DNA of 64,000 nt from Chlorocebus sabaeus (taxonomy: Eukaryota; Chordata; Mammalia; Primates; Cercopithecidae): the NCBI RefSeq assembly GCF_047675955.1, contig NW_027328125.1:930001-994000 (forward strand), given 5' to 3'. Position numbers and translations under genes: made by a program. This document shows, one piece after another, positions 7,547-20,923 of this stretch. Each line of letters starts with the position of its first letter. The first letter of the stretch is position 1. Below the pieces are notes generated by a model. That model saw only the letters and a list, made by a program, of their open reading frames with translations, had not been told where the DNA came from and ran no database searches.

Positions 7547-10290
7547 CCAGTTTTTAACGGAAGATATTTCCTTTTTCACCATAACCCTATATGGGCTTCC
7601 AAATATCACTTTGCAAATTCCACAAGAACAGTCTTAGCGAAAGGCTTCTTGAGAGGAACGCAGTAACTCTGTGAGATGAATTAAAAGAACACAAAGCAAT
7701 TTCTCAGAAAGGTTCTTTCCAGTTTTTAACGGAAGATCTTTCCTTTTTCACCATAGCCCTCTATGGGATTCCAAATATCACTTTCAAAATTCCAGAAGAA
7801 CAGTCTTAGCGAAAGGCTTCTTGAGGGGAAAGCTGTAACTCTGTGAGATGAATTAACAGAACACGAAGTAGTTTCTCAGAAAGATTCTTTCCAGTTTTTA
7901 ACGGAAGATATTCCCTTTTTCACCATAGCCCTCTATGGGCTTCCAATATCACTTTGAAAAATCCACAAGAAGAATCTTAGAGAATGGCTTCTTTCTGGGA
8001 AAGCAGTAACTCTGTGAGATGAATTAATAGAACACAGAGCAGTTTCTCAGAAAGCCTCTTTCAGTTTTTAACAAAAGATATTTCCTTTTTCACCGTAGCC
8101 CTCTATGGGCTTCCAAATATCACTTTGCAAATTCCACAAGAAGTGTCTTCGCGAAAGGCTTCTTGAGGGCAAAGCTGTAACACTGTGAGATGAATTAACA
8201 GAACACAAAGTAGTTTCTCAGAATGCTTCTTTTCAGTTTTTATCTTAGGATATTTCCTTTTTCACCTTAGCCCTCTATGGGCTTGAAAATATCACTATGA
8301 AATTTCCACATGAAGAGTCTCAGCGAAAGGATTCTTGAGGTGAAAGCAGTGACTCTGTGAGATGAATTAACAGAACACAAAGCAGTTTCTCAGAAAGCTT
8401 CTTTCCAGTTTTTAAAGGAAGATATTTCCTTTTTCACCGTAGACCTCTACGGGCTTCCAAATAACACTTTGCCAATTCCACAAGAAGAGTCTTAGCGAAA
8501 GGCATCTTGAAGGGAAGGCTGTAACTCTGTGAGATGAATTAACAGGACACAAAGCAGTTTCTCATAAAGCTTCCTTCCAGTTTTTATCGGAAGATATTTC
8601 CTTTTACACCGTAGCCCTGTATGGACTTCCAGATATCAATGTGCAAATTTCACAAGAACAGTCTTAGCGAAAGGCTTCTTGAGGGGAAAGCTGTAACTCT
8701 GTGAGATGAATTAACAGAACACAGAGCAGTTTCTCAGAAAGCTTCTTTCCAGTTTTTAACGGAAGATATTTCCTTTTTCACCATAGCACTCTATGGGCTT
8801 CCAGATATCACCTTGAATATTCCACAAGAACAGACTTAGCGAAAGGCTTCCTGAAGGGAATGCTGTAACACTGTGAGATGAATTAACAGAACACAGAGCA
8901 GTTTCTCAGAAAGCTTCTTTACAGTTTTTAACGGTAGATATGTCCTTTTTCACCTTAACCCTCTAAGGGCTTCCAAATATCACTTTGCAAATTGCATAAG
9001 AACAGTGTTAGCGAAAGGCTTTTTGAGGAGAAAGCAGTAACTGTGAGTTGAATTAACCGAACACAAAGCAGTTTCTCAGGAAGCTTCTTTCCAGTTTTTA
9101 AGGGAAGATTTTCCTTTTTCACCATAACCCTCTATGGGCTTCCAAATATCACTTTTCAAATTCCACAAGAACAGTCTTAGCGAAAGGCTTCTTGAGGGGA
9201 ACGCAGTAACTCTGTGAGATGAATTAAGAGAATACAGAGCAGTTTCTCAGAAAGTTTCTCTTCAGTTTTTATCTTAGGATATCTCCTTTTTCACCATAGC
9301 CCTCTGTGGGCTTCGAAATATCACTTTGCAAATTCCACAAGAAGAGTCTTAGGGAAAGGCTTCATGAGGGGAAAGATGTAAGTCTCTGAGATGAATTAAC
9401 AGAACACAAAGTAGTTTCTCAGAAATCTTCTTCCAGATTTTAACGGAAGATACTTCCTTTTTCACCATAGCCCCCTATGGGCTTCCAAATATCACTTTCC
9501 AAATTCCACAAGATCAGCCTTAGCTAAAGGTTACTTGAGGAGAGATTTGTAACACTGTGAGATGAATTAACAGAACACAAAGCAGATTCTCAGAAAGATT
9601 CTTTCCACTTTTTAACGGAAGATACTTCTTTTTTCACCATAGCCCTCTATGGGCTTCCAAATATCACTTTGCAAATTCCCCAAGAACAGTCTTAGCGAAA
9701 GACTGCTTGAGGGGAAAGCTGTAACTCTTGAGATGAATTAGCAGAACACAAAGCAGTTTCTCAGAAAGCTTCTTTCCTGTTTTTTAACGGAAGTTATTTC
9801 CTTTTTCACCGTAGCCCTCTATGGGCTTCCAAATATCACTTTCCAAATTCCAGAAGCACAGTCTTAGCGAAAACTTCTTGAGGAGAAAGCTGTATCTCTG
9901 TGAGATGAATTAACAGAACACAAAGCAGTTTCTCAGAAAGCTTCTTTCCAGTTTTTAACAGAAGATATTTCCTTTTTCATCATATCCTTCTATGGCTTTA
10001 CAAATATCACTTTGAAATTCCACAAGAACAGTCTTAGCGAAAGGCTTCTTGTGGAGAAAGCTGTAACCCTGTGAGATGAATTAACAGAACACAAGGCAGT
10101 TTCTCAGAAAGCTTCTTTTCAGTTTTTATCTTAGGATATTTCCTTTTTCACCATAGCCCACTATGGGCTTCCAAATGTCACTTTGCAAATTCCACAAGAA
10201 CAGTCTTAGCGAAAGGCTTCTAGAGGGGCAAGCTGTAACTCTGTGAGATGAACTAAGAGAACACAAAGCAGTTTCTCAGAATGCTTCTTT
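7547..10290. repeat. HOR unit 4, 16-mer (2744 bp)
   Basis: This 16-mer has mA-mC and carries the same m2 CpG and m4 CACCGTAG states as units 1-3. It differs from unit 2 in having CCGTAGACC in m6 and GAGGAGAAAG in m9. I saw no private indel. Confidence 0.94.
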
Positions 10291-12691
10291 CCAGTTTTTA
10301 ACGGAAGATATTTCCTTTTTCACCATAACCCTATATGGGCTTCCAAATATCACTTTGCAAATTCCACAAGAACAGTCTTAGCGAAAGGCTTCTTGAGAGG
10401 AACGCAGTAACTCTGTGAGATGAATTAAAAGAACACAAAGCAATTTCTCAGAAAGGTTCTTTCCAGTTTTTAACGGAAGATCTTTCCTTTTTCACCATAG
10501 CCCTCTATGGGATTCCAAATATCACTTTCAAAATTCCAGAAGAACAGTCTTAGCGAAAGGCTTCTTGAGGGGAAAGCTGTAACTCTGTGAGATGAATTAA
10601 CAGAACACGAAGTAGTTTCTCAGAAAGATTCTTTCCAGTTTTTAACGGAAGATATTCCCTTTTTCACCATAGCCCTCTATGGGCTTCCAATATCACTTTG
10701 AAAAATCCACAAGAAGAATCTTAGAGAATGGCTTCTTTCTGGGAAAGCAGTAACTCTGTGAGATGAATTAATAGAACACAGAGCAGTTTCTCAGAAAGCC
10801 TCTTTCAGTTTTTAACAAAAGATATTTCCTTTTTCACCGTAGCCCTCTATGGGCTTCCAAATATCACTTTGCAAATTCCACAAGAAGTGTCTTCGCGAAA
10901 GGCTTCTTGAGGGCAAAGCTGTAACACTGTGAGATGAATTAACAGAACACAAAGTAGTTTCTCAGAATGCTTCTTTTCAGTTTTTATCTTAGGATATTTC
11001 CTTTTTCACCTTAGCCCTCTATGGGCTTGAAAATATCACTATGAAATTTCCACATGAAGAGTCTCAGCGAAAGGATTCTTGAGGTGAAAGCAGTGACTCT
11101 GTGAGATGAATTAACAGAACACAAAGCAGTTTCTCAGAAAGCTTCTTTCCAGTTTTTAAAGGAAGATATTTCCTTTTTCACCGTAGACCTCTACGGGCTT
11201 CCAAATAACACTTTGCCAATTCCACAAGAAGAGTCTTAGCGAAAGGCATCTTGAAGGGAAGGCTGTAACTCTGTGAGATGAATTAACAGGACACAAAGCA
11301 GTTTCTCATAAAGCTTCCTTCCAGTTTTTATCGGAAGATATTTCCTTTTACACCGTAGCCCTGTATGGACTTCCAGATATCAATGTGCAAATTTCACAAG
11401 AACAGTCTTAGCGAAAGGCTTCTTGAGGGGAAAGCTGTAACTCTGTGAGATGAATTAACAGAACACAGAGCAGTTTCTCAGAAAGCTTCTTTCCAGTTTT
11501 TAACGGAAGATATTTCCTTTTTCACCATAGCACTCTATGGGCTTCCAGATATCACCTTGAATATTCCACAAGAACAGACTTAGCGAAAGGCTTCCTGAAG
11601 GGAATGCTGTAACACTGTGAGATGAATTAACAGAACACAGAGCAGTTTCTCAGAAAGCTTCTTTACAGTTTTTAACGGTAGATATGTCCTTTTTCACCTT
11701 AACCCTCTAAGGGCTTCCAAATATCACTTTGCAAATTGCATAAGAACAGTGTTAGCGAAAGGCTTTTTGAGGAGAAAGCAGTAACTGTGAGTTGAATTAA
11801 CCGAACACAAAGCAGTTTCTCAGGAAGCTTCTTTCCAGCTTTTAAGGGAAGATTTTCCTTTTTCACCATAACCCTCTATGGGCTTCCAAATATCACTTTT
11901 CAAATTCCACAAGAACAGTCTTAGCGAAAGGCTTCTTGAGGGGAATGCAGTAACTCTGTGAGATGAATTAACAGAACACAAAGCAATTTCTCAGAAAGAT
12001 TCTTCCCAGTTTTTATCTTAGGATATTTCCTTTTTCACCATAGCCCTCTATGGGCTTCCAAATATCACTTTGCAAATTCCCCAAGAACAGTCTTAGCGAA
12101 AGACTGCTTGAGGGGAAAGCTGTAACTCTTGAGATGAATTAGCAGAACACAAAGCAGTTTCTCAGAAAGCTTCTTTCCTGTTTTTTAACGGAAGTTATTT
12201 CCTTTTTCACCGTAGCCCTCTATGGGCTTCCAAATATCACTTTCCAAATTCCAGAAGCACAGTCTTAGCGAAAACTTCTTGAGGAGAAAGCTGTATCTCT
12301 GTGAGATGAATTAACAGAACACAAAGCAGTTTCTCAGAAAGCTTCTTTCCAGTTTTTAACAGAAGATATTTCCTTTTTCATCATATCCTTCTATGGCTTT
12401 ACAAATATCACTTTGAAATTCCACAAGAACAGTCTTAGCGAAAGGCTTCTTGTGGAGAAAGCTGTAACCCTGTGAGATGAATTAACAGAACACAAGGCAG
12501 TTTCTCAGAAAGCTTCTTTTCAGTTTTTATCTTAGGATATTTCCTTTTTCACCATAGCCCACTATGGGCTTCCAAATGTCACTTTGCAAATTCCACAAGA
12601 ACAGTCTTAGCGAAAGGCTTCTAGAGGGGCAAGCTGTAACTCTGTGAGATGAACTAAGAGAACACAAAGCAGTTTCTCAGAATGCTTCTTT
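10291..12691. repeat. HOR unit 5, 14-mer (2401 bp)
   Basis: This is a 14-mer of the unit 1/3 type (GAGGGGAATG in m10). A private change is CCAGCTTTTAAGGG at the start of m10, near 11840, where other units have CCAGTTTTTAAGGG. Confidence 0.94.
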
Positions 12692-15435
12692 CCAGTTTTT
12701 AACGGAAGATATTTCCTTTTTCACCATAACCCTATATGGGCTTCCAAATATCACTTTGCAAATTCCACAAGAACAGTCTTAGCGAAAGGCTTCTTGAGAG
12801 GAACGCAGTAACTCTGTGAGATGAATTAAAAGAACACAAAGCAATTTCTCAGAAAGGTTCTTTCCAGTTTTTAACGGAAGATCTTTCCTTTTTCACCATA
12901 GCCCTCTATGGGATTCCAAATATCACTTTCAAAATTCCAGAAGAACAGTCTTAGCGAAAGGCTTCTTGAGGGGAAAGCTGTAACTCTGTGAGATGAATTA
13001 ACAGAACACGAAGTAGTTTCTCAGAAAGATTCTTTCCAGTTTTTAACGGAAGATATTCCCTTTTTCACCATAGCCCTCTATGGGCTTCCAATATCACTTT
13101 GAAAAATCCACAAGAAGAATCTTAGAGAATGGCTTCTTTCTGGGAAAGCAGTAACTCTGTGAGATGAATTAATAGAACACAGAGCAGTTTCTCAGAAAGC
13201 CTCTTTCAGTTTTTAACAAAAGATATTTCCTTTTTCACCGTAGCCCTCTATGGGCTTCCAAATATCACTTTGCAAATTCCACAAGAAGTGTCTTCGCGAA
13301 AGGCTTCTTGAGGGCAAAGCTGTAACACTGTGAGATGAATTAACAGAACACAAAGTAGTTTCTCAGAATGCTTCTTTTCAGTTTTTATCTTAGGATATTT
13401 CCTTTTTCACCTTAGCCCTCTATGGGCTTGAAAATATCACTATGAAATTTCCACATGAAGAGTCTCAGCGAAAGGATTCTTGAGGTGAAAGCAGTGACTC
13501 TGTGAGATGAATTAACAGAACACAAAGCAGTTTCTCAGAAAGCTTCTTTCCAGTTTTTAAAGGAAGATATTTCCTTTTTCACCGTAGACCTCTACGGGCT
13601 TCCAAATAACACTTTGCCAATTCCACAAGAAGAGTCTTAGCGAAAGGCATCTTGAAGGGAAGGCTGTAACTCTGTGAGATGAATTAACAGGACACAAAGC
13701 AGTTTCTCATAAAGCTTCCTTCCAGTTTTTATCGGAAGATATTTCCTTTTACACCGTAGCCCTGTATGGACTTCCAGATATCAATGTGCAAATTTCACAA
13801 GAACAGTCTTAGCGAAAGGCTTCTTGAGGGGAAAGCTGTAACTCTGTGAGATGAATTAACAGAACACAGAGCAGTTTCTCAGAAAGCTTCTTTCCAGTTT
13901 TTAACGGAAGATATTTCCTTTTTCACCATAGCACTCTATGGGCTTCCAGATATCACCTTGAATATTCCACAAGAACAGACTTAGCGAAAGGCTTCCTGAA
14001 GGGAATGCTGTAACACTGTGAGATGAATTAACAGAACACAGAGCAGTTTCTCAGAAAGCTTCTTTACAGTTTTTAACGGTAGATATGTCCTTTTTCACCT
14101 TAACCCTCTAAGGGCTTCCAAATATCACTTTGCAAATTGCATAAGAACAGTGTTAGCGAAAGGCTTTTTGAGGAGAAAGCAGTAACTGTGAGTTGAATTA
14201 ACCGAACACAAAGCAGTTTCTCAGGAAGCTTCTTTCCAGTTTTTAAGGGAAGATTTTCCTTTTTCACCATAACCCTCTATGGGCTTCCAAATATCACTTT
14301 TCAAATTCCACAAGAACAGTCTTAGCGAAAGGCTTCTTGAGGGGAACGCAGTAACTCTGTGAGATGAATTAAGAGAATACAGAGCAGTTTCTCAGAAAGT
14401 TTCTCTTCAGTTTTTATCTTAGGATATCTCCTTTTTCACCATAGCCCTCTGTGGGCTTCGAAATATCACTTTGCAAATTCCACAAGAAGAGTCTTAGGGA
14501 AAGGCTTCATGAGGGGAAAGATGTAAGTCTCTGAGATGAATTAACAGAACACAAAGTAGTTTCTCAGAAATCTTCTTCCAGATTTTAACGGAAGATACTT
14601 CCTTTTTCACCATAGCCCCCTATGGGCTTCCAAATATCACTTTCCAAATTCCACAAGATCAGCCTTAGCTAAAGGTTACTTGAGGAGAGATTTGTAACAC
14701 TGTGAGATGAATTAACAGAACACAAAGCAGATTCTCAGAAAGATTCTTTCCACTTTTTAACGGAAGATACTTCTTTTTTCACCATAGCCCTCTATGGGCT
14801 TCCAAATATCACTTTGCAAATTCCCCAAGAACAGTCTTAGCGAAAGACTGCTTGAGGGGAAAGCTGTAACTCTTGAGATGAATTAGCAGAACACAAAGCA
14901 GTTTCTCAGAAAGCTTCTTTCCTGTTTTTTAACGGAAGTTATTTCCTTTTTCACCGTAGCCCTCTATGGGCTTCCAAATATCACTTTCCAAATTCCAGAA
15001 GCACAGTCTTAGCGAAAACTTCTTGAGGAGAAAGCTGTATCTCTGTGAGATGAATTAACAGAACACAAAGCAGTTTCTCAGAAAGCTTCTTTCCAGTTTT
15101 TAACAGAAGATATTTCCTTTTTCATCATATCCTTCTATGGCTTTACAAATATCACTTTGAAATTCCACAAGAACAGTCTTAGCGAAAGGCTTCTTGTGGA
15201 GAAAGCTGTAACCCTGTGAGATGAATTAACAGAACACAAGGCAGTTTCTCAGAAAGCTTCTTTTCAGTTTTTATCTTAGGATATTTCCTTTTTCACCATA
15301 GCCCACTATGGGCTTCCAAATGTCACTTTGCAAATTCCACAAGAACAGTCTTAGCGAAAGGCTTCTAGAGGGGCAAGCTGTAACTCTGTGAGATGAACTA
15401 AGAGAACACAAAGCAGTTTCTCAGAATGCTTCTTT
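12692..15435. repeat. HOR unit 6, 16-mer (2744 bp)
   Basis: This unit closes the third consecutive 14+16 pair. It is the last of the first run to carry CACCGTAG in m4. It looks like unit 4, with no private indel seen. Confidence 0.94.
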
Positions 15436-18179
15436 CCAGTTTTTAACGGAAGATATTTCCTTTTTCACCATAACCCTATATGGGCTTCCAAATATCACTT
15501 TGCAAATTCCACAAGAACAGTCTTAGCGAAAGGCTTCTTGAGAGGAACGCAGTAACTCTGTGAGATGAATTAAAAGAACACAAAGCAATTTCTCAGAAAG
15601 GTTCTTTCCAGTTTTTAACGGAAGATCTTTCCTTTTTCACCATAGCCCTCTATGGGATTCCAAATATCACTTTCAAAATTCCAGAAGAACAGTCTTAGCG
15701 AAAGGCTTCTTGAGGGGAAAGCTGTAACTCTGTGAGATGAATTAACAGAACACGAAGTAGTTTCTCAGAAAGATTCTTTCCAGTTTTTAACGGAAGATAT
15801 TCCCTTTTTCACCATAGCCCTCTATGGGCTTCCAATATCACTTTGAAAAATCCACAAGAAGAATCTTAGAGAATGGCTTCTTTCTGGGAAAGCAGTAACT
15901 CTGTTAGATGAATTAATAGAACACAGAGCAGTTTCTCAGAAAGCCTCTTTCAGTTTTTAACAAAAGATATTTCCTTTTTCACCATAGCCCTCTATGGGCT
16001 TCCAAATATCACTTTGCAAATTCCACAAGAAGTGTCTTCGCGAAAGGCTTCTTGAGGGCAAAGCTGTAACACTGTGAGATGAATTAACAGAACACAAAGT
16101 AGTTTCTCAGAATGCTTCTTTTCAGTTTTTATCTTAGGATATTTCCTTTTTCACCTTAGCCCTCTATGGGCTTGAAAATATCACTATGAAATTTCCACAT
16201 GAAGAGTCTCAGCGAAAGGATTCTTGAGGTGAAAGCAGTGACTCTGTGAGATGAATTAACAGAACACAAAGCAGTTTCTCAGAAAGCTTCTTTCCAGTTT
16301 TTAAAGGAAGATATTTCCTTTTTCACCGTAGACCTCTACGGGCTTCCAAATAACACTTTGCCAATTCCACAAGAAGAGTCTTAGCGAAAGGCATCTTGAA
16401 GGGAAGGCTGTAACTCTGTGAGATGAATTAACAGGACACAAAGCAGTTTCTCATAAAGCTTCCTTCCAGTTTTTATCGGAAGATATTTCCTTTTACACCG
16501 TAGCCCTGTATGGACTTCCAGATATCAATGTGCAAATTTCACAAGAACAGTCTTAGCGAAAGTCTTCTTGAGGGGAAAGCTGTAAATCTGTGAGATGAAT
16601 TAACAGAACACAGAGCAGTTTCTCAGAAAGCTTCTTTCCAGTTTTTAACGGAAGATATTTCCTTTTTCACCATAGCACTCTATGGGCTTCCAGATATCAC
16701 CTTGAATATTCCACAAGAACAGACTTAGCGAAAGGCTTCCTGAAGGGAATGCTGTAACACTGTGAGATGAATTAACAGAACACAGAGCAGTTTCTCAGAA
16801 AGCTTCTTTACAGTTTTTATCGGTAGATATGTCCTTTTTCACCTTAACCCTCTAAGGGCTTCCAAATATCACTTTGCAAATTGCATAAGAACAGTGTTAG
16901 CGAAAGGCTTTTTGAGGAGAAAGCAGTAACTGTGAGTTGAATTAACCGAACACAAAGCAGTTTCTCAGGAAGCTTCTTTCCAGTTTTTAAGGGAAGATTT
17001 TCCTTTTTCACCATAACCCTCTATGGGCTTCCAAATATCACTTTTCAAATTCCACAAGAACAGTCTTAGCGAAAGGCTTCTTGAGGGGAACGCAGTAACT
17101 CTGTGAGATGAATTAAGAGAATACAGAGCAGTTTCTCAGAAAGTTTCTCTTCAGTTTTTATCTTAGGATATCTCCTTTTTCACCATAGCCCTCTGTGGGC
17201 TTCGAAATATCACTTTGCAAATTACACAAGAAGAGTCTTAGGGAAAGGCTTCATGAGGGGAAAGATGTAAGTCTCTGAGATGAATTAACAGAACACAAAG
17301 TAGTTTCTCAGAAATCTTCTTCCAGATTTTAACGGAAGATACTTCCTTTTCCACCATAGCCCCCTATGGGCTTCCAAATATCACTTTCCAAATTCCACAA
17401 GATCAGCCTTAGCTAAAGGTTACTTGAGGAGAGATTTGTAACACTGTGAGATGAATTAACAGAACACAAAGCAGATTCTCAGAAAGATTCTTTCCACTTT
17501 TTAACGGAAGATACTTCTTTTTTCACCATAGCCCTCTATGGGCTTCCAAATATCACTTTGCAAATTCCCCAAGAACAGTCTTAGCGAAAGACTGCTTGAG
17601 GGGAAAGCTGTAACTCTTGAGATGAATTAGCAGAACACAAAGCAGTTTCTCAGAAAGCTTCTTTCCTGTTTTTTAACGGAAGTTATTTCCTTTTTCACCG
17701 TAGCCCTCTATGGGCTTCCAAATATCACTTTCCAAATTCCAGAAGCACAGTCTTAGCGAAAACTTCTTGAGGAGAAAGCTGTATCTCTGTGAGATGAATT
17801 AACAGAACACAAAGCAGTTTCTCAGAAAGCTTCTTTCCAGTTTTTAACAGAAGATATTTCCTTTTTCATCATATCCTTCTATGGCTTTACAAATATCACT
17901 TTGAAATTCCACAAGAACAGTCTTAGCGAAAGGCTTCTTGTGGAGAAAGCTGTAACCCTGTGAGATGAATTAACAGAACACAAGGCAGTTTCTCAGAAAG
18001 CTTCTTTTCAGTTTTTATCTTAGGATATTTCCTTTTTCACCATAGCCCACTATGGGCTTCCAAATGTCACTTTGCAAATTCCACAAGAACAGTCTTAGCG
18101 AAAGGCTTCTAGAGGGGCAAGCTGTAACTCTGTGAGATGAACTAAGAGAACACAAAGCAGTTTCTCAGAATGCTTCTTT
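15436..18179. repeat. HOR unit 7, 16-mer (2744 bp)
   Basis: This unit starts a run of 16-mers. Its m4 has CACCATAG (CpG lost) while its m2 still has CACGAAG. Private or local changes are CTGTTAGATG near 15904, AAATCTGTGAG near 16585, TTATCGGTAG near 16819 and AATTACACAAG near 17222. It shares CCTTTTCCACC in mB (C at 17351) with unit 8, and AAAGTCTTC in m7 with several other units. Confidence 0.94.
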
Positions 18180-20923
18180 CCAGTTTTTAACGGAAGATAT
18201 TTCCTTTTTCACCATAACCCTATATGGGCTTCCAAATATCACTTTGCAAATTCCACAAGAACAGTCTTAGCGAAAGGCTTCTTGAGAGGAACGCAGTAAC
18301 TCTGTGAGATGAATTAAAAGAACACAAAGCAATTTCTCAGAAAGGTTCTTTCCAGTTTTTAACGGAAGATCTTTCCTTCTTCACCATAGCCCTCTATGGG
18401 ATTCCAAATATCACTTTCAAAATTCCAGAAGAACAGTCTTAGCGAAAGGCTTCTTGAGGGGAAAGCTGTAACTCTGTGAGATGAATTAACAGAACACAAA
18501 GTAGTTTCTCAGAAAGATTCTTTCCAGTTTTTAACGGAAGATATTTCCTTTTTCACCATAGCCCTCTATGGGCTTCCAATATCACTTTGAAAAATCCACA
18601 AGAAGAATCTTAGAGAATGGCTTCTTTCTGGGAAAGCAGTAACTCTGTGAGATGAATTAATAGAACACAGAGCAGTTTCTCAGAAAGCCTCTTTCAGTTT
18701 TTAACAAAAGATATTTCCTTTTTCACCATAGCCCTCTATGGGCTTCCAAATATCACTTTGCAAATTCCACAAGAAGTGTCTTCGCGAAAGGCTTCTTGAG
18801 GGCAAAGCTGTAACACTGTGAGATGAATTAACAGAACACAAAGTAGTTTCTCAGAATGCTTCTTTTCAGTTTTTATCTTAGGATATTTCCTTTTTCACCT
18901 TAGCCCTCTATGGGCTTGAAAATATCACTATGAAATTTCCACATGAAGAGTCTCAGCGAAAGGATTCTTGAGGTGAAAGCAGTGACTCTGTGAGATGAAT
19001 TAACAGAACACAAAGCAGTTTCTCAGAAAGCTTCTTTCCAGTTTTTAAAGGAAGATATTTCCTTTTTCACCGTAGACCTCTACGGGCTTCCAAATAACAC
19101 TTTGCCAATTCCACAAGAAGAGTCTTAGCGAAAGGCATCTTGAAGGGAAGGCTGTAACTCTGTGAGATGAATTAACAGGACACAAAGCAGTTTCTCATAA
19201 AGCTTCCTTCCAGTTTTTATCGGAAGATATTTCCTTTTACACCGTAGCCCTGTATGGACTTCCAGATATCAATGTGCAAATTTCACAAGAACAGTCTTAG
19301 CGAAAGTCTTCTTGAGGGGAAAGCTGTAACTCTGTGAGATGAATTAACAGAACACAGAGCAGTTTCTCAGAAAGCTTCTTTCCAGTTTTTAACGGAAGAT
19401 ATTTCCTTTTTCACCATAGCACTCTATGGGCTTCCAGATATCACCTTGAATATTCCACAAGAACAGACTTAGCGAAAGGCTTCCTGAAGGGAATGCTGTA
19501 ACACTGTGAGATGAATTAACAGAACACAGAGCAGTTTCTCAGAAAGCTTCTTTACAGTTTTTAACGGTAGATATGTCCTTTTTCACCTTAACCCTCTAAG
19601 GGCTTCCAAATATCACTTTGCAAATTGCATAAGAACAGTGTTAGCGAAAGGCTTTTTGAGGGGAAAGCAGTAACTGTGAGTTGAATTAACCGAACACAAA
19701 GCAGTTTCTCAGGAAGCTTCTTTCCAGTTTTTAAGGGAAGATTTTCCTTTTTCACCATAACCCTCTATGGGCTTCCAAATATCACTTTTCAAATTCCACA
19801 AGAACAGTCTTAGCGAAAGGCTTCTTGAGGGGAACGCAGTAACTCTGTGAGATGAATTAAGAGAATACAGAGCAGTTTCTCAGAAAGTTTCTCTTCAGTT
19901 TTTATCTTAGGATATCTCCTTTTTCACCATAGCCCTCTGTGGGCTTCGAAATATCACTTTGCAAATTCCACAAGAAGAGTCTTAGGGAAAGGCTTCATGA
20001 GGGGAAAGATGTAAGTCTCTGAGATGAATTAACAGAACACAAAGTAGTTTCTCAGAAATCTTCTTCCAGATTTTAACGGAAGATACTTCCTTTTCCACCA
20101 TAGCCCCCTATGGGCTTCCAAATATCACTTTCCAAATTCCACAAGATCAGCCTTAGCTAAAGGTTACTTGAGGAGAGATTTGTAACACTGTGAGATGAAT
20201 TAACAGAACACAAAGCAGATTCTCAGAAAGATTCTTTCCACTTTTTAACGGAAGATACTTCTTTTTTCACCATAGCCCTCTATGGGCTTCCAAATATCAC
20301 TTTGCAAATTCCCCAAGAACAGTCTTAGCGAAAGACTGCTTGAGGGGAAAGCTGTAACTCTTGAGATGAATTAGCAGAACACAAAGCAGTTTCTCAGAAA
20401 GCTTCTTTCCTGTTTTTTAACGGAAGTTATTTCCTTTTTCACCGTAGCCCTCTATGGGCTTCCAAATATCACTTTCCAAATTCCAGAAGCACAGTCTTAG
20501 CGAAAACTTCTTGAGGAGAAAGCTGTATCTCTGTGAGATGAATTAACAGAACACAAAGCAGTTTCTCAGAAAGCTTCTTTCCAGTTTTTAACAGAAGATA
20601 TTTCCTTTTTCATCATATCCTTCTATGGCTTTACAAATATCACTTTGAAATTCCACAAGAACAGTCTTAGCGAAAGGCTTCTTGTGGAGAAAGCTGTAAC
20701 CCTGTGAGATGAATTAACAGAACACAAGGCAGTTTCTCAGAAAGCTTCTTTTCAGTTTTTATCTTAGGATATTTCCTTTTTCACCATAGCCCACTATGGG
20801 CTTCCAAATGTCACTTTGCAAATTCCACAAGAACAGTCTTAGCGAAAGGCTTCTAGAGGGGCAAGCTGTAACTCTGTGAGATGAACTAAGAGAACACAAA
20901 GCAGTTTCTCAGAATGCTTCTTT
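18180..20923. repeat. HOR unit 8, 16-mer (2744 bp)
   Basis: In the first half of the window this is the first unit with CACAAAG in m2 (CpG lost). It shares CCTTTTCCACC in mB (C at 20095) with unit 7, and TTCCTTCTTCACC in m2 (C at 18379) with unit 9. Its m3 has GATATTTCC instead of the usual GATATTCCC. Confidence 0.94.
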
